A DNA stretch of 64,000 nucleotides from Cyanobacteriota bacterium (GTDB lineage Bacteria > Cyanobacteriota > Cyanobacteriia > PCC-6307 > Cyanobiaceae), in assembly GCA_026389315.1 (NCBI GenBank), contig JAPLIC010000035.1, positions 1 to 64,000 of the forward strand. Direction: 5' to 3'. Position numbers and translations under genes: made by a program. The notes beneath the pieces were generated by a model, which made no database searches, was not told the origin of the DNA, and worked only from the letters and a program-made list of their open reading frames with translations. Shown in pieces: positions 52,865 through 62,609 of this stretch (position 1 is its first letter; every line of letters begins with the position of its first letter).

Positions 52865-53442
52865 GCCCGCACGGGATCACCGCCGAGTTGAATCGCAAAC
52901 AAGCCACGCCGGCCGCTGCCGCCTTCGGCCTTGGGCAGTTGCAGCAGCAGCATCACTTTCTGACCACTGGCATCGGGCTGCCAATCGAGGGTGCGCACAT
53001 CGGCGGGGGATCCATCGCCCCCATCGATCAGCCTGCTGGCCCGATTGACATCAATGCACGCAGTGCCGTGCAGGGCCCATTCTTGTTCGGGTAGGTGGAG
53101 CAGGCAGGGATGGAGAAGATTGATCTGGCTCACCAACCTCTGGGCCGCTTGGCTCAGTTGATCCTGATCGGAGCGGACCTGAACTTGGGAGCGAAAATAA
53201 AGTCGGCTTTGCAGGGCCGTCGCCTGGAGCGAAAGGCTGGAGAGCACCAGCCCCATGGAGGCCACGACCGTGAGCGGAAGCAGGAAGCCAGCTTCCGGAT
53301 CCAACGGCCTTGATCTCAGGGGGGATTGGGATCGAAACGGCAGGCCGCTTGAGCCGGGGCATCGACCTCGAACAGGCCGAGCAAGCACTGTTTTCAAGTC
53401 AGTAAATTCTGAGAACCCCCCAGGGTTCCCCGCCGCGGACAA
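52822..53442 (-). CDS. PilX-like pilus assembly protein (cluster A)
   Basis: EAGFLLPLTVVASMGLVLSSLSLQATALQSRLYFRSQVQVRSDQDQLSQAAQRLVSQI. Confidence 0.68.
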   Translation of the reverse strand: MSAAGNPGGFSEFTDLKTVLARPVRGRCPGSSGLPFRSQSPLRSRPLDPEAGFLLPLTVVASMGLVLSSLSLQATALQSRLYFRSQVQVRSDQDQLSQAAQRLVSQINLLHPCLLHLPEQEWALHGTACIDVNRASRLIDGGDGSPADVRTLDWQPDASGQKVMLLLQLPKAEGGSGRRGLFAIQLGGDPVRAWSIQEQGLLGAPS

Positions 53443-53537
53443 GCCTTGAACAGCTGGTGGACCTAAGAGTTGTTCAGGCTGGGCCGCTCGCCATGGACTT
53501 GGTATGAGGTGAAGCGAACGGGGATGGCGTGATGCTT

Positions 53538-55346
53538 CTACTGATTGAGTTTGAGAACGGCCATAAAGGCTTCTTGGGGAACTTCAACTTTGCCCATCGC
53601 TTTCATGCGTTTTTTGCCTTTGGCTTGCTTTTGAAGTAATTTTTTCTTGCGCGAAATGTCGCCGCCATAACATTTAGCCAAAACATCTTTACGCATGGCG
53701 CTAATGCTTTCGCTGGCGATCACCCGGCTGCCGATGGCGGCCTGGATGGGAATCTTGAATTGCTTACGAGGAATCAATTCCTTTAGTTTTTCCACGAGTC
53801 CTTTGCCGACATTGTAGGCCTTGTCCCGGTGCACAATTGAGGTGAGCGGATCGGCACGTTCGTTATTGATAAGCACATCAAGACGTGCCAATTCATTCTT
53901 GCGGTAGCCGATTAGTTGATATTCCATCGAGGCATATCCTTTGGTTCGGCTTTTCATCTGATCGAAGAAATCAGTGACCACTTCAGCCAGGGGCAGTTCG
54001 TAGTGAAGCGTGACGCGATCCGTCGTTATGTATTTCATATCAATGAATTCTCCCCGCCGCTCTTGACAGAGTTCCATCAGGGCTCCGTTGTACACATTTG
54101 GGGTATAAATTTCAAGTTTTACATAGGGTTCTTCAATGGATTCTCGCTTTTGCGGATCGGGCAGGGTCGCCGGATTGTCGATTGATAACGTGCTGCCATC
54201 GAGCATATTAACCCTATATATTACCGAAGGTGCCGTGACAATCAATTCGAGGTTGTACTCCCGCTCTAGCCGCTCTTGCACGATTTCCATGTGCAATAGC
54301 CCCAGAAAACCGCAGCGGAAGCCAAAACCCATGGCGCTGCTGGTTTCCGGTTCGTATTTCAAGGCAGCATCCGATAGCTTTAATTTATCGAGGGCCTCCC
54401 TTAAATCGGGATATTGGTCGGCGTCAATGGGGAAGAGCCCACAGAAGACCATCGGTTTGGCTTCGGTGTAGCCAGGCAGGGGTTCGGTGGCGGGATTGTT
54501 GAATAGGGTGATCGTGTCTCCGACCCGGGCATCGGTCACTGCCTTGATGGAAGCGGCAAGGTAGCCCACTTCACCAGCGTGAAGCGAATCGACCTGGCGT
54601 TGGTCCGGTGCCATGACACCAACCTCATCAAGTTCATAGGTTTTGCCACTGGCCATCAACAAAACCTTGTCTTTGCGGCAAATCTTGCCACTGATTACCC
54701 TGAAGTAAACAATCACGCCCCTATAGGCATCGTAATAGGAATCAAAAATCAGCGCCCGCAGCGGTTCCGCTGGCCGATCGGCGGGCGGGGGCACCCGGTC
54801 GACGACCGCCTGCAGGATTTCAGGAATTCCCAGACCTGTTTTGGCGGAACAGGCGATGGCGTTGCTGGTGTCCAGACCAATGATGGATTCAATTTCTGCG
54901 CCGATGCGCTGGGGATCGGCCCCGGGCAAGTCAATTTTGTTGAGAACTGGGATGATTTCCAGATCGTTTTCCAAAGCAAGATAAACATTCGCCAAAGTTT
55001 GGGCCTCAACACCCTGGCTGGCATCGACAACCAGAAGAGCGCCCTCACAGGCCTGCAGGCTGCGGCTCACCTCGTAGGAGAAATCGACGTGGCCTGGTGT
55101 ATCAATTAAGTTTAGGATGTAATTTTGGCCATCTTTGGCCGTGTATTCCATGCGGGCCGCCTGCAGTTTGATCGTAATTCCCCGCTCCCGTTCCAATTCC
55201 ATATTATCCAGGAATTGTTCCTGCATATCCCGGGCAGCCACTGTGCCCGTTTCCTGCAGGAGTCGGTCGGCCAGGGTCGATTTGCCATGGTCGATGTGGG
55301 CGATAATACAAAAATTGCGGATCCGCGCGGCGGGAACGTCGGTCAT
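53538..55346 (-). CDS. lepA: Elongation factor 4 (LepA)
   Basis: [66 protein letters not shown]; conserved start 55346. Confidence 0.97.
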   Translation of the reverse strand: MTDVPAARIRNFCIIAHIDHGKSTLADRLLQETGTVAARDMQEQFLDNMELERERGITIKLQAARMEYTAKDGQNYILNLIDTPGHVDFSYEVSRSLQACEGALLVVDASQGVEAQTLANVYLALENDLEIIPVLNKIDLPGADPQRIGAEIESIIGLDTSNAIACSAKTGLGIPEILQAVVDRVPPPADRPAEPLRALIFDSYYDAYRGVIVYFRVISGKICRKDKVLLMASGKTYELDEVGVMAPDQRQVDSLHAGEVGYLAASIKAVTDARVGDTITLFNNPATEPLPGYTEAKPMVFCGLFPIDADQYPDLREALDKLKLSDAALKYEPETSSAMGFGFRCGFLGLLHMEIVQERLEREYNLELIVTAPSVIYRVNMLDGSTLSIDNPATLPDPQKRESIEEPYVKLEIYTPNVYNGALMELCQERRGEFIDMKYITTDRVTLHYELPLAEVVTDFFDQMKSRTKGYASMEYQLIGYRKNELARLDVLINNERADPLTSIVHRDKAYNVGKGLVEKLKELIPRKQFKIPIQAAIGSRVIASESISAMRKDVLAKCYGGDISRKKKLLQKQAKGKKRMKAMGKVEVPQEAFMAVLKLNQ

Positions 55347-55687
55347 GCGGGGTCCGGATTTTGCACAGCGATGCTGGGATCCTAGGCAGGCGCCTGCAGA
55401 TGTCAGGGCCTGCAGCGCTGGGAATCGCCCCACTTGGCGGGTGCCGGGCGGAAATCGGCTTGCCAATCCAGGCATCAGGGGTTTGGCATGGGCTCCAATG
55501 GCCGGCGACACTGGCCTCTAGACCTGGGCGGGCCAGCATGCTGGCCAGGACATGGGGGCCCTCTCGCTTGTGGTAAGGCGGGAAGCCATGCTTAATGCTT
55601 TGCAATTAGCGTGGAATTGCTGGGCCACAAGCTTTGATCGGTGCTCCAAGATAGGGTTCATGCTAGAATTCTCAAGTATTCAAATCG

Positions 55688-57025
55688 TTGCCAGTGGCCT
55701 CGATTATTTTCGAGATCCTTTTAATTCTGATTCTGATTTTAGCAAATGGGGTGTTTTCAGGTTCGGAAATAGCGGTAGTTTCTGCTCGCAAGGTGAGGTT
55801 AGAGCAACAAGCTGATCGTGGCGATCGAGGGGCCAGAGCCGCTTTGCGTCTCGCCAATTCACCCAATGAATTCCTTTCAACTGTCCAGATCGGCATTACG
55901 CTGATCGGTATTTTGAGCGGTGCCGTTGGTGGGGCGACGATTGCCCAAAGATTGCGGCCAGTTCTAAGCGATATTCCCCTGTTTGCGCCCTATGCCGAGG
56001 GTTTGAGTGTGGCCTTGGTTGTTTCCCTGATTACCTACCTCTCTTTAGTGATCGGAGAACTGGTCCCCAAGCGGATTGCCCTCAACGAGCCGGAGCAAAT
56101 TGCCCGCTTCGTGGCTCGACCTATGCGGTGGCTGTCAAACCTGACGGCACCTTTGGTTTATCTCCTTGGCATTTCAACAGATTGGTTGATCAAAGTCATG
56201 GGAATCAAGGATTCTCAGGAACCGGGAATCACGGAGGAAGAGATTAAAGCGATGTTGCGTCAGGGTGCGGAGACGGGTGTTTTTGAAGAGGCGGAGCATG
56301 AAATGGTGCAACGGGTTCTGCGCCTGGGCGATCGTTCCGTCAAGGCTGTGATGACCCCGAGGACAGATATTAGCTGGATTGATAGTGAGGAACCTGTCCA
56401 GGATAATTTGGATGAGATTTTGGCCAGCACCCACAGCCGATTTCCTGTCGGCAAGGGCAGCCTGGATGATTGTCTTGGGATTGTCAGGGTGAGAAGTCTG
56501 CTGGCTGCCTACGTCAATGGCGAACCGCTTGATATCGATTCGATGTTGCAGCCGCCCCTTTATGTGACCGCTGGCATGAGGGCCCTCAATGTGATTGAAC
56601 AATTCAAGCAAACTGGTGTTCATATTGCCCTGGTCACAGATGAATTCGGCGGCATTGAAGGTTTGGTGACCCTTAACGATTTGATGGAGGCCATTGTTGG
56701 TGATCTTCCTTCGGTGGAAGATCGAGAGGATCCCATGGTTGTGCAGCGAGATGATGGCTCCTGGCTGCTTGATGGTGGCCTAGACCTGTCTGAATTTAAG
56801 GATTTGGTGGAGATTTCTTCGTTGCCCGATGAGTCTTCCGGTACGTTTCAGACCCTTGGCGGGTTTGTAATGCATCGTTTAGGCCGCATCCCCCATGCCG
56901 GCGAACATTTTGAATGGAATAATTTACGCATTGAAGTTGTTGATATGGATGGTAAACGAGTTGATAAGATTTTAGTGATTCAAAAGCCCCATGATCCTTC
57001 AGATATAAATGACGACGATCACTGA
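55688..57025 (+). CDS. CNNM-domain/CorC (HlyC/CorC) family transporter
   Basis: LILILANGVFSGSEIAVVSARKVRLEQ ... MTPRTDISWID ... DEFGGIEGLVTLNDLMEAIVGDL. Confidence 0.94.
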   Translation: MPVASIIFEILLILILILANGVFSGSEIAVVSARKVRLEQQADRGDRGARAALRLANSPNEFLSTVQIGITLIGILSGAVGGATIAQRLRPVLSDIPLFAPYAEGLSVALVVSLITYLSLVIGELVPKRIALNEPEQIARFVARPMRWLSNLTAPLVYLLGISTDWLIKVMGIKDSQEPGITEEEIKAMLRQGAETGVFEEAEHEMVQRVLRLGDRSVKAVMTPRTDISWIDSEEPVQDNLDEILASTHSRFPVGKGSLDDCLGIVRVRSLLAAYVNGEPLDIDSMLQPPLYVTAGMRALNVIEQFKQTGVHIALVTDEFGGIEGLVTLNDLMEAIVGDLPSVEDREDPMVVQRDDGSWLLDGGLDLSEFKDLVEISSLPDESSGTFQTLGGFVMHRLGRIPHAGEHFEWNNLRIEVVDMDGKRVDKILVIQKPHDPSDINDDDH

Positions 57026-57042
57026 GCGGGAGCCATCGCCGC

Positions 57043-57558
57043 TCAAGGCGACCCCCTCCCCCCAAACGACTGACTCCCTGCGGCCGGAGCAAACCCCCCG
57101 GGTCGATCCGCAAGCGGATTGAGCCAGGCCCGGGTCTGTTGACCCCGCTGCAACATCGGAATCGCTCCTGGACCGGGCCAGTTGGCTGGGTGGCGTTCTG
57201 GATGGCTGTAAAACAGATCGATTCGTTGGCCGGCCTCCAATGTCGAACCCCTGGGCCGGCGTACCACTGCCAGCACCTTGGCCCTGATGTGCAGCTCCGT
57301 GCCGATCAGGCTGATGCGTTGTACCTCCAGGTCCAGCACCACCGCTGCCTGGCGCTGGCGTTCGGCGTAGACCGCCGGAGGCAGCTCGGCCCTGGCCGCT
57401 GGCGGGACCAGAAAGCCAGCCAATTCAATCCCCAAGGGCACCAACGTCAATAACGCCAGCAACGTCACCGGGGGCCAGGGACCCGGGGCCACCTTTCGGG
57501 GCAAAACGAGTTGGGAGGGGGGGCGCATCAAGGGAGAACGCAGCAAGGGGGGGCTCAT
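57043..57558 (-). CDS. Hypothetical protein with signal/TM N-terminus
   Basis: ATGA overlap with the downstream hydantoinase gene; PPAVYAERQRQAAVVLDLEVQRISLIGTELHIRAKVLAVVRRPRGSTLEAGQRIDLFYSHPE. Confidence 0.65.
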   Translation of the reverse strand: MSPPLLRSPLMRPPSQLVLPRKVAPGPWPPVTLLALLTLVPLGIELAGFLVPPAARAELPPAVYAERQRQAAVVLDLEVQRISLIGTELHIRAKVLAVVRRPRGSTLEAGQRIDLFYSHPERHPANWPGPGAIPMLQRGQQTRAWLNPLADRPGGFAPAAGSQSFGGRGSP

Positions 57559-60500
57559 CCAACGGAGCCTTCTTCAGTCAGCATCGACGAGGGAGGGCCG
57601 GAAGGGGCTCCGTAGCCGCCGCCCCCCGGGGTTTCGATACGCAAGCGATCCCCGGCCGCCAGTTGGCGCTCAAAGCAGCCCGGCAGCAGCTCGGGGTCGC
57701 CGTTCGCAGCGATCAAGAGATTGCGGCCCGGGGCGCCGGGCCCACCACCGGCCAAGCCTTGCGGGGGCTGCAGGCGGCTGCCGGAGATCAGGGCCACGGT
57801 GAGGGGTTCGAGAAACCGGAGTTGGCGGATCAGGCCCTCACCACCGCGCCAGAAGCCCTCACCGCCACTGCCGCGGCGGATGCCGAAGCGTTCGACGCTC
57901 ACCGGATAGCGCGCCTCCAGGATTTCCGGATCCGTGAGCCGCGAATTGGTCATGTGGCTCTGGATGGCATCAGCACCGGCGAAGCCCGTTGGCTCGAAAA
58001 ACCCAGCCCCCGTGCCGCCGCCGATCGTTTCGTAATACTGGCAGCGGTCATTGCCGAAGCTGAGATTGTTCATCGTGCCCTGGGCCGAGGCCATCACCCC
58101 CAGGGCGGCAAACAGCAGATTGGCGAGGGCCTGGGAGGTTTCGACGTTGCCGGCCACCACCGCCGCCGGCGGCCCGGGGTGCAGCAGGCAGCCCGGCGGC
58201 ACCACCAGATCAAGGGGTTCAAAGCAGCCGCTATTGAGGGGGATCTCATCCCCCACCAGGGTCCGAAAGACATAGAGAACCACCGCCTTGGTGATGGCCA
58301 GCGGCGCGTTGCGGTTGCTGGCCTGCTGGGCGGAGGTGCCCGTGAAATCGAGCCGGGCCCGGCGGCGGACCCGATCCACCGTGACCACCACCTGCAATTG
58401 ACTGCCGTCATCGAGGTTGAGGCGGTGGGAGCCGTCCTGCAGCCGGTCGATGACGCGGCGCACCGCTGCGGCGCCATGGGCCTGCACCTGGCCCATGGCG
58501 CGCTGTACCGGGCGGATGCCTTGGCGTTGGACCAGCGCCTGCAATTCGCTGGCCCCGAGCCGGTTGGCGGCCAGCTGGGCCTGCAGATCGGCCAGCAGGC
58601 GGTCCGGATCGCGGACGGGCCAGGGGCCCGCCGCCAGCCGCTGGCGCCAGCCGGGGCCGTCGAAGTGGTCCGCGCTCAGCAGGGTCACGTTGTCGAGCAG
58701 CAGGCCCTCCTCGTTGATGCTTTGGCTGAAGGGCGGCATCGAACCCGGTGTCAGGCCGCCGACATCACCGTGGTGGCCGCGACTGGCGACAAAAAAGAGG
58801 GGTTGTGCTGATGAAGTCCCCGCTGCGGAGCCGTTGGGAGTGGGCGCAAACACCGGGGTGATGACGGTGATATCGGGCAGGTGGGTGCCGCCGTTGTAGG
58901 GGTTGTTGGCCGCCACCGCATCGCCGGGCGCCAGGGGGGGACGCTCGCCGCGGGCCACGGCCGCCAGCAGGCTGACGACGCTGTCGCCCATGGAGCCCAG
59001 ATGCACGGGGATATGGGGGGCATTGGCCACCAGGCCGCCGCGGCCATCGAAGAGGGCACAGGAGAAATCCAGCCGCTCTTTGATGTTCACCGAGCTGGCG
59101 GTCTGCCGCAGCCGCTCGCCCATCCGCTCGGCGATGGCGCTGAAGCGGTGTTGGAACAATTCCAATTGCACCGGATCCACCCCCGTCGCCCCGGAGTCCG
59201 TTGGCTGGACTTCAGCGAAGACTGGGTTGGCGGCGGCGGCCGGGGGGAGGGGCCCATCCCTTTGCAACAGCAATTCGCCGGCGGCCAGCACCTGGGCGCT
59301 CCAGCCCTGGGCCAGAACGATGCTGCCGGTGGCCTCGATGATCAAGGCCGGCCCAACCAACACCTGGCCGCCGCGCAGACGATGCCGGTGCCACAGGGGC
59401 ACGGCCTGCGAGCCGTTAGCTCCATGTAGTTCGACCGTTGTTGCGTCCTCGCGGTCTGGCCCCGCGGCCAGCTCCAGCGCCCGATCCAGGTGCGGGGCGG
59501 GCCGCACCAGCTCAAGGCTGAGGCGTTCGAGCTGCAGGGGTTGCTGGGGTAGGTAGCCATAGCGCTGCAGGTGGAGGGCGCCGAAGGCGTCGGCCATGGC
59601 GGCCGGCGGGCCCCAGCTCACCGGCAGGCTCCCGTCGGAGCCCAGCGTGCGCAGATGGGCCGTCACTGTTTCTTTTGGTGGGGCATCTGCAGGGCCCCCC
59701 GATGCAAACGAGCCGTGGGCGTCGGCCCGCAGGCCGGAAAGGGCGGTTGCGGCGGCGGCATCACAGGTGGCGAGGGGCAGGTCCAGCACCCGTTCGCGCA
59801 GCAGACGCTCATCGGCCAGCCCCAGGCCAAAGGCCGACAACACGCCGGCCAAGGGATGCAGCAACACCCGCGACAGACCCAGGGCCTCGGCCAGCCCGCA
59901 GACGTGCTGGCCGCTGGCACCGCCGTAGCCGCACAGCACCGCATGGTCGATGGCATGGCCCTGTTGCACCGACACCCGTTTGATGGCCTCGGCCATGCGG
60001 GCCGTGGCAATGGCGATGGCCCCCTCGGCCACCTGTTCGGGGCTGTGGGGGAGACCGCTGGCCGCCTCCAGCTGCCGCGCCAATGCCGCCAGGACGTCTC
60101 GGGAGGCCTGCCCATCGAGGGGCCTGTCCCCTTGGGGCCCAAAGACCCGGGGGAAAAATGCCGGCTGCAGGCGGCCCAACACCACGTTGGCGTCGGTGAG
60201 GGTGGCCGGACCGCCGCGACGGTAGGCGGCCGGTCCGGGATCGGCGCCGGCGGAGGCCGGCCCCACCCGCAATCGCTCGCCATCGAAATGGATCAGCGAG
60301 CCGCCGCCGGCGGCCACCGTATGGATGGCGACCATGGGCGCCAGCACGGCAAAGCCGGCCACCTCGGCCCGTTGGCGCCGCTCGGGGATGAACACTTCTC
60401 CAGGGCTGCCGGCGGCCAGGTGAAAGACATCGGTGGAGGTGCCGCCCATGTCAAAGCCCACCAGGGCCTGGCCGGCCAGGCCGGCGGCGCTCGCCGCCCC

Positions 60501-61391
60501 CAGGGCTCCCACCAGCCCGCCGGCGGGCCCGGAAAGGATCGTGTCCTTGGCCCGCAACTGGGCGGGATCAATCAAGCCGCCGTTGGACTGCATCACCCGC
60601 AGGGGGCTGGATCCCCCTAAATCCGCGACCACCTGGGCCAGATAGGACTGCAGGGGCGGACCCACGCAGGCTTCGACCAGGGCGGTGTGGCCGCGGGGCA
60701 CAAAACGGGGGCTGGGGCTCACCTGATGGGAGAGCACCACCAGCTCGAAACCAAAGCTCTGCAGCCATTCCCCCAGACGCAGTTCGTGCAGCGGTTGGCG
60801 GGTGGCATGGAGCAACACCACGGCGCAGCTGCGGCAACCGGCCTGGCGGGCGGCCCGCACCGAGGCGGCCAGGGTGTCATCGAGGCGCAGGGGTTCGATT
60901 TCGAGTCCATCGGCCCCCAGCCGTCCGGCCACCTCCAGCACCTGCCGGTAGAGGGGGGCGGGCCGGATCGGTTGCAGGGCAAAGAGGTCCGGGCGGTGTT
61001 GATCGCCGATGAGCAGGGCATCGGCAAAGCCCTCGTTCACCAGTAGCAGGGGTGGGGCGCCGCTGCGCTCGAGCAGGGCATTGGTGGCGACGGTGGTGCC
61101 CAGCCGCAGCTCCTGGATCAGGCCAGGGGGGATGGCAGCACCGACCTCGAGAGCCAATAGATCGCGGATGGCCGCCACCGCCGGATCTCCCGGGAGCTGG
61201 GGTTGGACCGACAGCACCTTGCGCACCACCAGGGGGCCGTGGGGTGGCAAGGCAACCAGGTCGGTGAAGGTGCCGCCCCGATCCACCCAGAAACGCCAGC
61301 CGGCCTGCAAGCGCAGTGACGCCCCTGGCGCCCTTGAGACTGGGCTGAAATTAATGCCCCTTTGCAGCGGCGGGATCGTTTCTGGATCCAT
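57555..61391 (-). CDS. Hydantoinase A/B fusion (5-oxoprolinase-like)
   Basis: WRFWVDRGGTFTDLVALPP; VGFDMGGTSTDVFHL; FQHRFSAIAERMGERLRQTASSVNIKERLDFSCALFD; start 61391. Confidence 0.94.
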   Translation of the reverse strand: MDPETIPPLQRGINFSPVSRAPGASLRLQAGWRFWVDRGGTFTDLVALPPHGPLVVRKVLSVQPQLPGDPAVAAIRDLLALEVGAAIPPGLIQELRLGTTVATNALLERSGAPPLLLVNEGFADALLIGDQHRPDLFALQPIRPAPLYRQVLEVAGRLGADGLEIEPLRLDDTLAASVRAARQAGCRSCAVVLLHATRQPLHELRLGEWLQSFGFELVVLSHQVSPSPRFVPRGHTALVEACVGPPLQSYLAQVVADLGGSSPLRVMQSNGGLIDPAQLRAKDTILSGPAGGLVGALGAASAAGLAGQALVGFDMGGTSTDVFHLAAGSPGEVFIPERRQRAEVAGFAVLAPMVAIHTVAAGGGSLIHFDGERLRVGPASAGADPGPAAYRRGGPATLTDANVVLGRLQPAFFPRVFGPQGDRPLDGQASRDVLAALARQLEAASGLPHSPEQVAEGAIAIATARMAEAIKRVSVQQGHAIDHAVLCGYGGASGQHVCGLAEALGLSRVLLHPLAGVLSAFGLGLADERLLRERVLDLPLATCDAAAATALSGLRADAHGSFASGGPADAPPKETVTAHLRTLGSDGSLPVSWGPPAAMADAFGALHLQRYGYLPQQPLQLERLSLELVRPAPHLDRALELAAGPDREDATTVELHGANGSQAVPLWHRHRLRGGQVLVGPALIIEATGSIVLAQGWSAQVLAAGELLLQRDGPLPPAAAANPVFAEVQPTDSGATGVDPVQLELFQHRFSAIAERMGERLRQTASSVNIKERLDFSCALFDGRGGLVANAPHIPVHLGSMGDSVVSLLAAVARGERPPLAPGDAVAANNPYNGGTHLPDITVITPVFAPTPNGSAAGTSSAQPLFFVASRGHHGDVGGLTPGSMPPFSQSINEEGLLLDNVTLLSADHFDGPGWRQRLAAGPWPVRDPDRLLADLQAQLAANRLGASELQALVQRQGIRPVQRAMGQVQAHGAAAVRRVIDRLQDGSHRLNLDDGSQLQVVVTVDRVRRRARLDFTGTSAQQASNRNAPLAITKAVVLYVFRTLVGDEIPLNSGCFEPLDLVVPPGCLLHPGPPAAVVAGNVETSQALANLLFAALGVMASAQGTMNNLSFGNDRCQYYETIGGGTGAGFFEPTGFAGADAIQSHMTNSRLTDPEILEARYPVSVERFGIRRGSGGEGFWRGGEGLIRQLRFLEPLTVALISGSRLQPPQGLAGGGPGAPGRNLLIAANGDPELLPGCFERQLAAGDRLRIETPGGGGYGAPSGPPSSMLTEEGSVG

Positions 61392-61470
61392 GGGCCGCCC
61401 CAGCCAGCAACCTGCTTCATAATCTGTTACAGTGTCATTAACATTTCGAATCCCCTCGGGGTTGACCGCC

Positions 61471-61587
61471 ATGGGCACTGATTACACCGCAGCCATCACC
61501 AGCGTTGTCGCCCTCGTTCTGGTGCTGACCGGAATGGTGGCCTTTGTGCTCACCCGCCCCAGCGACCTGGCCCCGAAAACCCGCTGA
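61471..61587 (+). CDS. Putative 38-aa single-TM protein upstream of the Hlip
   Basis: MGTDYTAAITSVVALVLVLTGMVAFVLTRPSDLAPKTR; compact TM ORF, absent from the supplied ORF track because of its size. Confidence 0.5.
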   Translation: MGTDYTAAITSVVALVLVLTGMVAFVLTRPSDLAPKTR

Positions 61588-61647
61588 TCGCCTCGACAGG
61601 TTTTCTGCCCCCTCAATAGCGCTCGCTTTCCAACCATTCTTGACACC

Positions 61648-61881
61648 ATGACCAACACCCCCGCCAACGACAAGGATTTCAGCGGCAACGAAGCCGAGAT
61701 CCACATGGAACAGCTCAAACGGGCTGAGCGCTTTAACGGCCGCGCCGCCATGCTTGGCATCGTCATTGGCATTGTCCCCGAAGGCCTCACTGGAGCCGGC
61801 ATCGCCCACCAGATTGGTCTCGGCCCCCTGATCGACGGCTATGCGGCCTGCCGCACCCAGTTTCTGCCCTTCTGCTTCTGA
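61648..61881 (+). CDS. High-light-inducible protein (Hlip)
   Basis: QLKRAERFNGRAAMLGIVIGIVPEGLTGAGIAHQIGLGPL, chlorophyll-binding motif. Confidence 0.93.
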   Translation: MTNTPANDKDFSGNEAEIHMEQLKRAERFNGRAAMLGIVIGIVPEGLTGAGIAHQIGLGPLIDGYAACRTQFLPFCF

Positions 61882-62609
61882 GCCTTTGTGCCTATGGATC
61901 GGTGCAGGGGTTGCTAGTTGAGACTTTCAACCGGTCCAGAACCAAACTCAAGCAGTGATTATTGAATACGATTGTTCTGATTTTTTGCTCCAATCTATAG
62001 TTATAGAAATAAAGTCAGATTCCCTCAGGCTCAAACTAATTCAATGCTGGGCATGGATGATTAGCATTGTTGATATTTCAGATTGTGGAATGGCAATATT
62101 TTTTAATTGTGAATGTTTAAACTATCTTCTTGGCAGCATATTTTTGTATTTGCGCCCTTAAGGACTCTTTGGTCGGTGATGGGCTGCCTCGATCATCGAG
62201 CAACAGAGCTAAACCGATGTATCTGATTAAACATTTTGTTTTTGATATAACAGGCCAGGGCTAATCCTTGATTTTGTTGTTTGCATAGGCACCGAGTTTC
62301 ACTGCGGTTATTTCCCAGCCAACGTAATATTGGGCGCATTTTTAATTGATAAGCGCATTACATGATGTGAACTGCAATTCAGTAGGACACCCTTCCAGAA
62401 AATACTGCAATAACTCATACTATTCAACAATTCTTAATGCACAGGTCGGTTCAGAAACCTTGCAATTCCTGCTATGGTTATTTCTCCTGGTAGCGATGGG
62501 TATTTCCCCGCCCTCGGTTGGCTAACCTCGCCTACCTTGTCCCTGCTTTAAGCGAAGCGGGCAGCCATCTTGACTAGTCTCATCTGCACAAATTCCATAG
62601 TTAATTTCA

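Noticed and set aside
57663-60620. 382-aa and 349-aa plus-strand ORFs opposite the hydantoinase fusion
   Set aside because: Shadow ORFs; repetitive GHQ/QGR composition and no domain, antisense to an unambiguous enzyme.
61430-61470. Looked for a tRNA at TTCGAATCCC near 61446
   Set aside because: No acceptor-stem or anticodon-arm complementarity around it; only a fortuitous T-loop-like string.
61955-62161. 68-aa ORF in the AT-rich gap
   Set aside because: AT-rich chance ORF with no clear start context or domain.
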